This document shows, piece by piece, positions 39,046-49,107 of a DNA stretch of 64,000 nt. Source of the DNA: Diplolepis rosae. Taxonomy: Eukaryota; Arthropoda; Insecta; Hymenoptera; Diplolepididae. Made by a program: the position numbers and the translations under genes. The stretch spans positions 6,882,001 through 6,946,000 of the forward strand of contig JAPYXD010000714.1 in NCBI GenBank assembly GCA_030998225.1. The letters run 5' to 3'. Numbering within the stretch: position 1 is the stretch's first letter; each line of letters begins with the position of its first letter. The notes under the pieces were generated by a model. The model searched no databases. It saw only the letters and a list, made by a program, of their open reading frames with translations, and was not told where the DNA came from.

Positions 39046-39530
39046 TCTAAGAACAAGAGTCCTACTCTAACAGTTTCATTTCCTAAAGAAAACCAATAAA
39101 GATAATACAATTAAAAAGGAATGTTTTGGCGATAAATGTATTTTAGATTTGAGATTTTTTAACGGCCATGCTCTATGACTGCTTTAACCTAGACCCTGAT
39201 TGTTTTCTTATGCTGGTCGAAGAGTCTGGCATGGCATTTGAATTATGAATGTAGTTGCTGGTCGTTCCCTTGATGGTACAGCAGGTATGACTGCGCGGGT
39301 GGAAGTACCTGTCTCCGTTGTCGTTTGTGGCAGAGAGTTCTGTGCGGGGGTTGGTTACTGCTCTTTCTTGATGTTAATGGTACTGGAGTCGACACATTAA
39401 TCAACTCTTTTCCTTGGTGAGAGTCGTTGACTACAGTTGATCTTTAGTTCTGAAATCCTGCGAAAGAGGATGGATATAAGTAGTCCAATAGATATGAGGC
39501 CTAGTCCGAGATAGGATCCATGGATCATTC
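39046..39530. other. Non-coding stretch downstream of env-like gene
   Basis: No coding frame is supported. Its position after the env-like frame on the minus strand would suit the 3' untranslated part or LTR of that retroelement. I could not find a matching second LTR. Confidence 0.4.
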
Positions 39531-40190
39531 TTATTTGGCTGCTTCCTGTTCGTCGGGACAGGCTGAAGTCATACAGTGTTGTTCTAGATGCCCGAAGGAT
39601 TTGTCGTTAGTTTCGAGGACTTTGTCCCCAGGCGTTATCTCCTTCGTGTGAGCAGACATTGATTTTCTTGTAGGTATGTATCCTTGAAACTCTTGTAGAG
39701 TTGGTGACAGCGCAGAAATTTTCAGGTGAAGCAGTGGGGCGTAGATCATTTCGGTTTCTCCCTTCCGGTCGGTGGTACCTAGGAGTGCCCTTTCCTTTAT
39801 TCTAAGATCGCATCCTGGAGCCAATTGGATTATGCCGGTTCCCTTTGATGTGATTTGGTTGTTGATCTGATAAGGACAGGTTGTTATAGCATTAGTCGGC
39901 TCTTGGAGAGAGTACAACCATCCGCCTAGGCTTTCTACTAAACTCCATTCGAACTGGTTTTCGTATGTCATTTGAACGTTACAAATTTGAAAGGTGGATA
40001 GTGATGGATTCAGTAAAAGTTCTGCTTCGCAAGTTCTGAATTTTCCATTCTCGTTGACAGGTAAGTTTCCTTTACAGATCTGATAAGCTGGTAGTTGAGT
40101 ACATGCCGCAACATCTCGGTGTATCATTAGAACACAAGTTTTATTTTCTTGTCTTATTGCTCTTTCGAGTAAGATTTTACTTTGATGCGT
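39531..40190 (-). pseudogene. Retroelement env-like protein fragment
   Basis: A minus-strand frame of about 198 codons from an internal Met, open upstream to about 40,190, then frameshifted. It has spaced Cys residues and Trp/aromatic motifs (for example TYENQFEWSLVESLGGWLY and NAITTCPYQINNQIT) typical of the C-terminal half of insect LTR-retroelement envelope glycoproteins. It lies directly after the integrase, the usual env position. No clear transmembrane anchor remains at the C-terminus, so the protein is truncated. Confidence 0.55.
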
Positions 40191-40402
40191 TTTTTGTGAG
40201 CGATGTTCTGGATTTCGGCTATTCTTACTATCAGGTCGCGTCAGTAAGATCCATAGGTCTCGAGTTCCGTACCCTGAGGGAACGATCTGGGTGTCCTAGC
40301 GACTCACCCAAAAACTAACTCGTAAAGTGTGAAATTGGTGACCTCATGTACTGATATGCGAACATGGCGAAAGGGAGCAATCGATCCCAATCGTCATAAT
40401 CA

Positions 40403-41107
40403 TCAGCAATAATACTTTATGTAATCCGTCAATACAATATAGCTTCTCCCGAGTGATCCGTTAGTTTTTGGTCGGTATCCGGAAGTAGTTAGTTGCTTCA
40501 CGTTTAATAGCCTTTCCATGTGTTTCATTAATTTGCTTATAAAACTCCCTCCCCTGTCTGTTAGGATGTATCTGGGCGCGTCATACAAAGAGAAGAAAGT
40601 TGTCGCGACCGAGTGAGCAACAGTGGTCGTTTTCAAGTCCGGTATGGAAACTGCAATGCAGTATTTACTGAAATTATCCTGCATCGTCAAGATGTTTCTG
40701 TTCCCGTTTGGGGTAGTGGGCAATTTTCCGACAGTATCAAGAGATACCTGTCCGAATGGCCTAGCAGGAGTGTTAGTGATGAGCATTAGTTCACGGGTAC
40801 GAGCTCGGACGAGTTTTTCTTCCAGGCAGCTTCTGCATCCTCGGATAAACTCACTGATTTCGTCCCGTAAACCAGGCCGTGTATATCGCTCTCTGATACG
40901 GCGATAAGTTTTCGTAATGCCCTTACAGCCACCTATAACGCTGCGATAATATTTGGCGACAACTTGTGGTTGGATTTCTACAGGCGGAACTTCAATTTTT
41001 CCGTGGCAGGGAGTAATGGTGATATTATCACCCCGGAATATTCCTGCCACGAGTTTCGTCATTTTATTTTGCGGTAACGATCCCAGCAAATCTCCTGAAT
41101 TTGCCAT
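40403..41107 (-). pseudogene. Ty3/Gypsy-type integrase, catalytic Glu replaced
   Basis: A zinc-binding HHCC part (ending FIRGCRSCLEEK) is followed by the retroviral integrase core: VSLDTVGKLP with the first Asp, ILTDRGGSF with the second Asp, and TNGSLGRSYIVLTDY where the third acidic residue is expected. In this copy the expected Glu of a SLERS-type motif is Gly, so the catalytic triad is broken. The 235-codon frame is otherwise uninterrupted. It lies between the RNase H region and the env-like frame. Confidence 0.85.
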
Positions 41108-41133
41108 ACGGCAGGAGGTCTGACTGTCCTGTT

Positions 41134-41712
41134 CTAAAGCAGTTCAAAGGTTTCTAATCCTTGCGCCACATCCTTCCAGTCGACATTTTTGACATGTCGT
41201 GTTTTTATGAAAACGGAATATGTCTTATGTCCACCGTGCGGAGTGACAAGGACTTGCCCCATTTTAGGGCGGCATCTCCAGAGGTCTTGTAGGTCAAGAC
41301 GCTCGGTAGCCATAAGGAGTTTTGCTATGGGGTTCGTAGGCTCGCAATCTTCGGAAATAAAGTGAACATAGTTGTCACGTCTGAAAGTTAGAGATTCCGT
41401 CCATTGGTGGATGAAATGTGGTTCGTCTGTACAGATGCTAACTGGTTTTTGGTCTGTAGTCGTGGGGTCCGCGTAAGGTCTGACAGAGGTAGGTGCGTCG
41501 TCCACATATGGTACCTTGACGTCGATAATGGAGCTAGGATATGACATAGGACTTTGGACAAGTTTGTAGGATGGTTTCGTTTGTTCCAATCTCCTATACT
41601 TCTGTAAGTATTCTCTGAAGTTGTTCTTGGGCTGGGTTTGCTTGGAGATATCCCGATCAGTTTCGTTGCTGCTTTCACTGTCCAGGGGTTGTGGGAAAAC
41701 GTCAACGATCAT
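41134..41712 (-). pseudogene. Retroelement spacer domain between RNase H and integrase
   Basis: A 192-codon frame on the same strand as, and just upstream of, the integrase frame. It is rich in Pro, Ser and charged residues at its start and becomes more globular near its end (RDNYVHFISEDCEPTNPIAK). No catalytic motif is seen. In position it corresponds to the region joining RNase H to integrase in this type of Gypsy element. Confidence 0.5.
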
Positions 41713-41714
41713 TT

Positions 41715-41985
41715 TCTAAGGAGATATTTCTTTTCCTTTGTTCTCGGTATATGGTAGTACTTCAATCCCGTCTCTGGCGAGTTTATCAGCCATTTCGTTT
41801 CCTAAAATTCTTTTATAACTTGGGACATGTTCCCAAATCACATCGAAGGATTCTAGGGCTGTTTTCATCTTTTAAAATTCGGATCGGTTTTTAAATGGGT
41901 TATTCTCGTACGTTTTCCAGTCATTTTCCTCCCACCTTGGGATCCATTCTGTGGCACTGCTACCAGAAACTTTGAATCAGTTTTC
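41715..41985 (-). pseudogene. RNase H domain remnant (archaeal-like type)
   Basis: Minus-strand translation across two frames shows TEWIPRWEENDWKTYENNP, then FDVIWEHVPSYKRILGNEMA and DKLARDGIEV. These match the later half of cellular/archaeal-type RNase H (W..H.PS....GNE.ADKLA). Stops and frame changes are present. A second RNase H placed after the polymerase is known in some Gypsy-group lineages. The RT itself is not found upstream, where another transposon begins. Confidence 0.65.
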
Positions 41986-42552
41986 ATCCTGAGCTTCTTG
42001 ATACCAGCCTAGTGAGCCTGTTGAGCTGCTCAGCTTGCTGCTTCAACTTCGGCTGAGTTGTTTGTCTGGCTTTTGGAGCAGAGTCCTTCCTTGGCCTTCC
42101 CCGTCGCTTAGGTATCGCTCCAGCTGAGGTGGACGGTAGCGGTGGTGCTGTGAGTTTCGGCCTTGCTACGCTAAGGGAGCTGGATCGGGGCACAGAAGGT
42201 TTCTCTTTGTTTCTTAGTGGTAACGTGGATTCCACAATGGGTCTGGAAATGGATTGCTTCTTTGACTGTATGAAATTTTTTGTTTCATTTATGCGACTAG
42301 TAGAATCTGAGGGCTCCTGGCTGGTGGAGGAAGGTTCAATTCGACTAGGTTCTGCCCGCGATGCCCCGGAACGCGTTATTACTAATACCTTTCGGATGTC
42401 TAAAGGTTTGGATGTGGAGCTCTTAATGTTTTCAGAGTTGTTTCATAGGGAAGAGGATTTGTAGGATTCATTGGAATCGTCAGAATCTTAGGAGTCAGTT
42501 GAGTCAGTAGATTCTGAGTATTATTCGCTAGCATCAGGGTTTCCTGTTTCGG
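41986..42552 (-). pseudogene. Retroelement linker with AT-hook motif
   Basis: The frame 42,235-41,984 contains AIPKRRGRPRKDSAPKARQT, a clear AT-hook (RGRPRK) within a basic, Ser/Pro-rich stretch. The same frame extends upstream with a VLVITRSGA-like motif near 42,390, which in Gypsy elements often marks the end of the RT/RNase H part. There are stops further upstream. Continuity with the RNase H remnant suggests one polyprotein. Confidence 0.5.
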
Positions 42553-42557
42553 GATAT

Positions 42558-42925
42558 TTCAAAGCCTACTGATCAAAGAATCCTTATGGCTACCAATCCA
42601 AAAAATCAAAAGTTTTCGAGATAGGTGGGATTGAACGCGAAAAATATGAACACAAGCGAATCTACGGTCCCGCTTGAAACTTGAAGATGAGGAGCAGATT
42701 TTTCAATAAAATGTAATCAGCCCAATTACTGACAACACTAGAAACGTTGGGAAGACCAGTCTAGCTAATTAAAGCAATAAAATGGCGCTGATTTGGTAAT
42801 AATAGGCGGAGTCATGGGGCTGCCCTGAAAATGTAAATACTGTTCGAAATACTATATTGAAGGTGGAAGACAGTTCATTTAATGAATGCAAGACTGTAGA
42901 TCAGCCCAATTATCATCAAATGAAA
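42558..42925 (+). repeat. Left inverted repeat of the 3.0-kb transposon
   Basis: Pairs with 45,205-45,556. Inside the left arm, AGATCAGTCCAACC-type and AGATCAGCCCAATT units recur near 42,899, 43,043 and 43,105, giving short subterminal tandem repeats between the arm and the coding region. Confidence 0.72.
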
Positions 42926-43276
42926 AGCCAGCATTGATACTAAAGGCAATGTAATGGGACTGCCTTGTCAATGTGAAGATTTTTCAAAATAATCAAAGCA
43001 AAAGATATACTGGACTACCAAAGATATTTGGTGGTAGATTATAGATCAGTCCAACCGACAAAGGCAAGATACTTTGGTAGTTCAGCCAATTAAGACGAGG
43101 CTACAGATCAGTCCAACCTACAAAGGGAAGACATGTTATTAGTCCAGCCGGTTAAGACAAGACATATATCTGTCTAATCAACAGAGGAAAAACATGTAAA
43201 TTGTGTAGTCATTTAAGACAACTTTGTCTACGCTGGGCTTTTTATGCAAGCAGGCTTTGCAATGCGCCTTGGCGTG

Positions 43277-44901
43277 TTAATGTTTGTGACCTGTATCAAT
43301 GACGTTTTCAAGCAATGCTGTCGTAAGATATTTGATCCTGTGTGGCTGATGTCGTGCATACCCTAAATACCATAATATGCTCGCAATGTGGGCACATGAA
43401 CCAAGCGTTCTAGATCCAGTTTTACTTGTGCAATAATACCCTGGGATAGGTTCATTAGGTTCTTCATCTACGAAGTCCTTATTCTCTAGCCTGGTGAAGT
43501 CTTCTTCAATGCATGCTACCCATTGTTGGTATTTGGTAACATTTCTGAATCGGAAATACATTCGCATTCTAATAAGTCCACGTTCATCCAATAGTTCGTC
43601 TATTTGAAATTTTTCAGCCTGTTCTCTCTGAAGTTTGTATTTTATGTAAGCAGGTGCAAGCTATAGTTGGTATATTCCCATTGCCAGGCCCATCAAATAA
43701 ATGGAATCGAGTCTTGGAAAGTAGGGTACATTATTTGCGTTTAATTTGAGCCCACCTAGCGTTTCTCGTGTAAAGGTTGTCATTTCAACTCTATCTTGAA
43801 TTACATCAAGTGTACGAGACTTTTATAACATTGATTCCGCTACTTCAACAGTTGCCCCCTCCATAACGATTGACTTTCGATGTTTAATGAGAATCGCACC
43901 GGAAATTCGGAACAATTCTCCAAGGTTGATGGCATGGTTCATAGAAACAGTCCCTTCAAAGAATTGAAAAGCGGATTTTATATGAACATTGCGCGACTCT
44001 ATTAGCCACCTTGTCTTTGTAATCATTCTAGATTAATTTGCAGCTTGATTATCAAGTTGACGTTGACTTGGGTGTAGAAGGGCGGGCATTAAATGATAAA
44101 TACCTGAGTTTTCAACTAATGGTAAAACATCACTGTAGCCACGATCCACTATCGATATGTCCCTATTTTTAAACATTATTATTCCTAAAGTCCGAGAAAT
44201 AAGGGCCATCGATATCTAGTATATATCCATCTGGAGCTACAACGACGGCTGGCTTAATTAAATGACGTCCCTTATGCATTGAGTATGACTGTCCTAGTGC
44301 TCTGAAGTTACTGGATTTAAGCACATATACATACGTTTCATCGGTGAATGCGATTTCAACAGGATCATTAGTGTTAGGATTATAGATATTATTTTCAAAA
44401 TCCGTCACATGTCTTTTTATGTATTGCTCTCTTTTTATTGCATTTAATCCAATATTGTAAGGGAAAAACCGAACATCAGTGATAAGTCCTATTTACGAAT
44501 TGTAAACCGTCCAATAAAATATGCGGTATAAAGCCATTAGTGTCTAAATGCTGAAAACAGCAGCGAGTTAATTCGTGGACGTAGATATTTTTTATAATAA
44601 AAACATCAACCCTGCACTCGGGAGAAAGTCTTACAAAATCTTCCAAGCGATTGTAAAATATGCAAGAACCATGCCACTTATTCTATTCTACTTAACGTAT
44701 TTCCGCGTTAATACTTCGATTGCAACTTACACATATACGAGTATTATCTTGTATCTCTTGCGCAGGATGATTCAGATTACCACGACGAAGAATTGTGATC
44801 TCACACTTTTGCGCATCCAGTTCTCTAGAAATACGCACCATTGTATGAGGTTCTAATCGAAGATCAAACACGTAACAATGTATTCTCTTTCGTCCTGCCA
44901 C
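43277..44901 (-). pseudogene. DDE-type transposase with SWIM-like zinc finger, broken
   Basis: Read on the minus strand as several frames. The frame at 44,901-44,692 has CVSCN-type cysteines. The frame at 44,408-44,169 has FTDETYVYVLKSSNFRA, SYSMHKGRHLIKP and VVVAPDGYILDIDGPYFSD, a DDE-superfamily core like Pfam DDE_Tnp_4. The frame at 44,026-43,823 has TKTRWLIESRNVHIKSAFQF, the third acidic region (E in W.IE). The frame at 43,591-43,277 has GYYCTSKTGSRTLGSCAHIA, a SWIM-like C.C..H finger, then SILWYLGYARHQ. Stops and shifts separate the frames, so it is dead. Confidence 0.7.
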
Positions 44902-45204
44902 GTTAATTTCAATTCAGCAAGTATTATGCACAAGAATTATGCAAAAATAAAAAATTACGTGTACATCCACAGTTTAACACATGTGGTGTAGACGCGTGTA
45001 TCCACTGTGAGATATATCTATTGCGAAGTAGCCTATATTGAGGAATAGCAACAAATGGAACTAAGCATTTCCTTAGATGTGTACAAATCAGAAAAAATGG
45101 AAACAGCAAATTTCAGAAACAAATGGCAATGTGAGTGAATGCCTTATGTTTTAGAACTGCATGAAATTCAGAAATAAATGACAATGTGCGTGATCGTATT
45201 ATAT

Positions 45205-45556
45205 TTTAGATCTACAGTCTTGCATTCATTGACTGAATTGTCTTCCACCTTCAATATACCATAGTATTTCGAACGGTACTTACATTTCCTGAGCAGCCCC
45301 ATGATTTCGCCTATTATTACCAAGACAGCGCTATTTTGTTGCCCTTATCAGCTGAATTGCTCTTGTTAGTGTTTCTATTGTTGTCAGTGATTGTGTTGAT
45401 CACATTTCATTGAAAAATCTGCACCTCATCTTTAAATTACAAGCGGGATATTAGATTCGCTTGTGGTCATATTTTTCGCGTTCAACCCCACCTATCTCGA
45501 AATTTTTGACTTTTTGGACTGATACCCATTATAATTTTTCGATCAGGAGGCTTCGA
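45205..45556 (-). repeat. Right inverted repeat of the 3.0-kb transposon
   Basis: Mirrored copy of 42,558-42,925, ending near AGGCTTCGAA. Several indels separate the arms, consistent with an old insertion. Confidence 0.72.
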
Positions 45557-45652
45557 ACTATATTATAGTGCAATTACAGCCAAATTGACCGGGCCAGATT
45601 TTAATGTAAAGTGTGCGGGGTCCTTAACATTTTTCCAGTTTCGAACACGATA

Positions 45653-45736
45653 TTTTTCTACTAGAGGGTAAAAAGTGGATTTATTTGCCCCCACACGGGG
45701 TGATAAAATACAATGTATGACCCGCTAGTAGAAAAA
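45653..45736. repeat. Short inverted-repeat element (17-bp arms)
   Basis: TTTTTCTACTAGAGGGT (45,653-45,669) is the reverse complement, with one mismatch, of ACCCGCTAGTAGAAAAA (45,720-45,736). The 50-base interior is CCCC/GGGG-containing and unlike its AT-rich surroundings. It may be a miniature element or a structured transcript region, about 100 bp upstream of a coding exon. Confidence 0.55.
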
Positions 45737-45738
45737 AG

Positions 45739-45822
45739 TAATTACTTATCTATTAGCATGCCAAAATAAAAAAACATAATATCATCCAGGTAAGAAAAAC
45801 ATCAGATTTCAACATCATGGCG
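45739..45822 (+). repeat. 84-bp direct repeat, copy 1 (abuts the exon acceptor)
   Basis: TAATTACTTATCTATTAG...CATCATGGCG is repeated almost exactly at 47,509-47,592, with only a few substitutions. Copy 1 ends 15 bp before the splice acceptor of the exon at 45,838, so the intron-exon junction region was duplicated. Confidence 0.85.
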
Positions 45823-45837
45823 CCAAATTACACTCAG

Positions 45838-46067
45838 TCAACTATAAACTATCTCCTGACTGAAGCAGGATCAGTAGGAAAAGAAAAATATCACTTCGAA
45901 GAAAATGATCAATCTTGTATGCAGACAGAAGAACACCATTCTCTGATAATTAATAAACAAAATTCAAGTAGAAAGCGACCAAGAACACTATTTATGTTAT
46001 TTGATTCAAAAGGATGCAACGACAACAAAGATGAGTTTTCATTGTTTTTCTTCCCTGCAAACCACAA
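45838..46067 (+). CDS. Exon: T-type calcium channel alpha-1, linker to start of domain III
   Basis: A 230-bp exon (76 codons plus two bases), from a CTCAG acceptor (phase 0) to the strong donor GTAAGT at 46,068. Most of it is hydrophilic linker (for example KYHFEENDQSCMQTEEHHS and KQNSSRKRPRT). It ends EFSLFFFPANHK, which corresponds to the SL-F-P motif that directly precedes domain III in Cav3 channels. The two leftover bases AA join the first base G of the exon at 50,159 to complete a Lys codon. The acceptor has a weak pyrimidine tract, so the exact start is less certain than the end. Membrane protein of excitable cells. Confidence 0.75.
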
Positions 46068-46177
46068 GTAAGTAAGCTCTTATTGATATAAATAAAATAA
46101 AGAATAAAAAATGAAATTAATATAAATGAGTAATGCTCCGCGTTACACACACCTTCTATATACTTCTAAAGTAATTA

Positions 46178-47067
46178 CACTCGTCAGCAAAATATGACCT
46201 ATGTGTTTATGGAATGAGATATATCATTCCTAGACTAGTTTTTATGCTGAATCTAAATCTGGCCTCTGTTTTTTCCCATCAATTCAGGTTTTTGAGATTT
46301 TTGAAGTTAAAAATTTGTTCAGAAAATTACAAATCGTATGATAAAAGTGTGTAAAAAATTTTGGAAACGAAAAACAATACATGATAGCGATGCGTTTCTC
46401 AACGCAGAATCCATTGATTGCTTTTTTTCGATATTTTATGCAGTTTCTAAAATAATGTCAAAAAAATAAAAAAATAAAATACAATAAAAATGAATTTTAA
46501 AAAAGCCTTATATTTAACTAAATATCATTTAAGTTTCGTTTAAATATGCGTCGCTCATTTCGTTTTTGATGCAGCAAAGATTTCGAAAAAGTTTATGATT
46601 TCAGCTGTAACTGTTCGAAAGATACATGGCAGAGAAGTTGTCTGTTTCTATAGAGTTGTCAGTTTGACGGCATTAAAGTCTAATATATTTGCAATATTTA
46701 CAGTATTCATTGAGTTCACAGTATTTAAAAAGTTTAAGATATACTTTCTTTATTATTGGTTGGTAGCTCCTGTCGAAAAATGATTATGATTTGCTACTAC
46801 TGACTAGAAACTTTTTGCCTTGCATGCTCGACGATGATGAGAATTTGGTTCATCAGTCATCATTCATTCTTAATGAAATCTTTCCCCGTGTTCATCACTA
46901 ACTGCTCCTAAATTTTCTGGTAGAAGGTCCAGGTGAGAATCAATAATGTGAATCATTAGTGACATGTTCACCTTTATTTTCTGGAAATTCTGCAGCATAG
47001 TGTTCACCAGGTGTTCGCAGTTTCTGGATTTCGTGTTCCCCAAGAAATTGTTTATTCTCAGTAGTAG
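46178..47067 (-). mobile_element. Remnant of a second long-TIR-type transposon
   Basis: It begins at the left with TTA then CACTCGTCAGCAAAATATGA, resembling the TTA-flanked CAC terminus of the element at 34,226. A transposase fragment reads on the minus strand at 46,873-47,067. The far end is not identified. Sequence around 46,200-46,320 (TGAATCTAAATCTGG) also resembles 50,445-50,470, so at least three relatives of this transposon group lie in the window. Confidence 0.5.
46873..47067 (-). pseudogene. Transposase C-terminal fragment (same group as 35,074-36,946)
   Basis: Minus-strand translation shows NNFLGNTKSRN, VNMSLMIHIIDSHLDLLPEN and LGAVSDEHGERFH followed by a stop. The order matches FLGNNKSDDY, MSHKVHFMDAHLSYFPDN and LGDYSEEQGERFHQ of the nearly intact transposase at 35,744-36,946. 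It is a distinct, more decayed family. Confidence 0.75.
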
Positions 47068-47508
47068 CAGATTACAATCATTATTTGGCCAATTTAAAAT
47101 TCTAAAAACACGGAAAATTGATCATTAATAAAGTAAAAATAATTATCCCTATCTTTTCGAAGTTAACTCAAATTCAATGCAGGAGTTTTACTTTCACATG
47201 AAAATGAAATGAATCTTCGCCATTTTGCATTTGAATCCTAAATGCAAAAATAGCTAACAAAACGCCTTGTCATATTTTGGAGTTTTATTTTCGAAGACCA
47301 ACTTTTAAGAAAAGTGTGCTTTCTTGACCGAGTGTCAGTAGGCTGCATCAGATGTATGATTCAGGGGCTCCAAATACGTGCGCTGAAAAAAGATATTCCC
47401 CAAACTGAAATTCATGGATTGGAAATCATATAATACATGATGTTAGAACATAAAGAAGATGACTTATATTCATAATATTTAATCTATAATAATATATTTA
47501 CAACTAAT

Positions 47509-47592
47509 TAATTACTTATCTATTAGAATGCCAAAATAAAAAAACATAATATCACACAGGTAAGAAAGACATCAGATTTCAACATCATGGCG
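47509..47592 (+). repeat. 84-bp direct repeat, copy 2
   Basis: Second copy of 45,739-45,822, 1,770 bp downstream. After ATGGCG the two copies diverge completely; here the sequence enters a LINE remnant. Confidence 0.85.
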
Positions 47593-47629
47593 TCTTGTCC
47601 CTGTACGAAAGATAATGTTTATTATTAAG

Positions 47630-48190
47630 AACTGGTACTGGAACGTGTCGTTGGTTGAGTTTCCAATCTTACAGTAGCCACGTGTTCAAGGCTATTTCTT
47701 GGTAGATAATCCAACACATTATTATGCCTCGATGTGTATTCTCCTTCGAGCAACATTCTGCGGCCATCAATTATGTATTCGATGGACTTACTGGGATTTT
47801 CACATAATTGGCACTTGTCGTCAACATTGTAACGAAGGATGTGCTTTCGGTAATTTCTAGCGCCGACTACCTTGTCCTGGATGGCCTTGACGGACCCTTC
47901 CGGTTCTCGGAAAGGATCGCCTCTACGCAGTCACAAGTCGCAAGCATCTCTATCCAGATATAATTGATCTTGGGTAAGGGGGTGCTTTCCGTGAAAAGGT
48001 TTTTCTCGTCACTCCATAGCAAGTTTCTCTGGAGTGGGATGCCTGATGTTTGGGCAATTTCAATCAGCCAAGTGTATGGATGTAGAATTATTGTTTTCTT
48101 TACAAATGTTAAACGTGTTTTTGTATCAAATTGACTTTTATGTGCCTTCAGCGCGGAAACTCGTTTTTCCGCTACAGATGAGAGTAGCAC
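47630..48190 (-). pseudogene. Non-LTR retrotransposon C-terminal region
   Basis: Minus-strand translation at 47,890-47,630 gives EGSVKAIQDKVVGARNYRKH, then VDDKCQLCENPSKSIEYIID and SRHNNVLDYLPRNS. This matches the C-terminal zinc-binding tail found after RT in several insect LINEs. The usual His of the zinc motif appears to be Tyr here. Frames at 48,190-47,867 may be upstream parts. There are stops and shifts throughout. Confidence 0.6.
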
Positions 48191-48489
48191 AATGTTGTGT
48201 ATTCCGCTACAGAGGAATGAACTGTAAAAATTAAACTGCGCTTGCGCCTATAGCCATACAGCATCGGCTACACCTCGAATACGCCTTGGCTTCGATCTCC
48301 TGCGAGCATTGTCGCTCGTCGCGCAATAACCCTTTTTTTGGTTAGGAAGAAAAATAGCGAAATCTTTTAAAGACGTTTTATATAACTCTCCTAGGATAGG
48401 TCTAGGCATACCTGTTAAAACCAAAAAAAAACCCTGTCTCGAATCAATACACCGCCCGCGGAACCGCCTTTCGGCTTTAAACTTCGTGG

Positions 48490-49107
48490 GCGGTTGTTTC
48501 CAGCTTAAAGTATGCTGAGACAATTCTCAGCACCACACGGTGCGGAGGACAGCTTCTTCTGGATAGCATGGTTGTTAAGGGCACGTGTCCAGACCGGAGC
48601 TGAATAAAGCAGCTTCGAATTTACCACGCTCGCAGCCAGCCTTCACTTAGCTTCCCTGGGGCCACCAATGTTGGGCATGAGCCGATTCAGAGGCGCTCCG
48701 CATTGGATGGCTTCGGCAGTCGCGTTCTGCAGGTATTCGCCGAAGCTAAGCCTTCGATGAAACTGCAAACCATGGTACTTAATGCGCTTTTTTCACTCAA
48801 TTTCATGCTCCCCGAGAATGACCTTCGGGTATTGGAAGGATCTCCTGTCCGTGGTCAGCAAAGCCTCGGTCTTTTCAGAGGCTATTTGCAGGCATCTGCT
48901 ATCCAACCAGCGCTTTGTCCTCCACAGAGTGTCATTGATCCTCAGCTCGAGGATTCCGACGTCGTCAGCGGCGCACACGACAAGTGCGTGGTCCGTGGAG
49001 CCGATGATGCTCGTTCCAGCAGGTAGGTCCATGCGCAGGAAACCGTAATACATGAAGTTCCAAACGAGTGGACCCACCCTTGACCCTTGAGGGGTTGCAC
49101 ATGTCAT
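48490..49107 (-). pseudogene. R1-clade LINE reverse transcriptase fragment
   Basis: The frame at 49,107-48,793 starts MTCATPQGSRVGPLVWNFMY, the strongly conserved PQGS..GP motif, and continues to KTEALLTTDRRSFQYPKVIL. Where the FADD active site is expected, it reads GSTDHALVVCAADD, so the catalytic motif is damaged. Following frames have RRLSFGEYLQNATAEAIQCG, LNRLMPNIGGPREAK and LAASVVNSKLLYSAPVW, all typical of R1-clade elements. It lies outside rDNA. Confidence 0.8.

Larger units (their letters stand above)
42558..45556 (-). mobile_element. DNA transposon with ~370-bp inverted repeats, 3.0 kb
   Basis: The left arm (about 42,558-42,925) and right arm (about 45,205-45,556) are inverted repeats sharing TTC.AAGCCT, CGAGATAGGTGGG.TTGAACG, ATTCGCTTGTG and GACTGTAGATC in mirrored order. 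They have diverged by perhaps 15%. A broken transposase reads on the minus strand between them. It sits at the upstream end of the LTR-element remnant and may have inserted into it. I cannot fix the target duplication. Confidence 0.75.

Noticed and set aside
40103..40907. Plus-strand frames 40,103-40,318 and 40,623-40,907
   Set aside because: They are antisense shadows of the env-like and integrase frames.
42129..42464. Plus-strand 111-codon frame
   Set aside because: Antisense to the AT-hook linker of the retroelement, with no recognisable motif.
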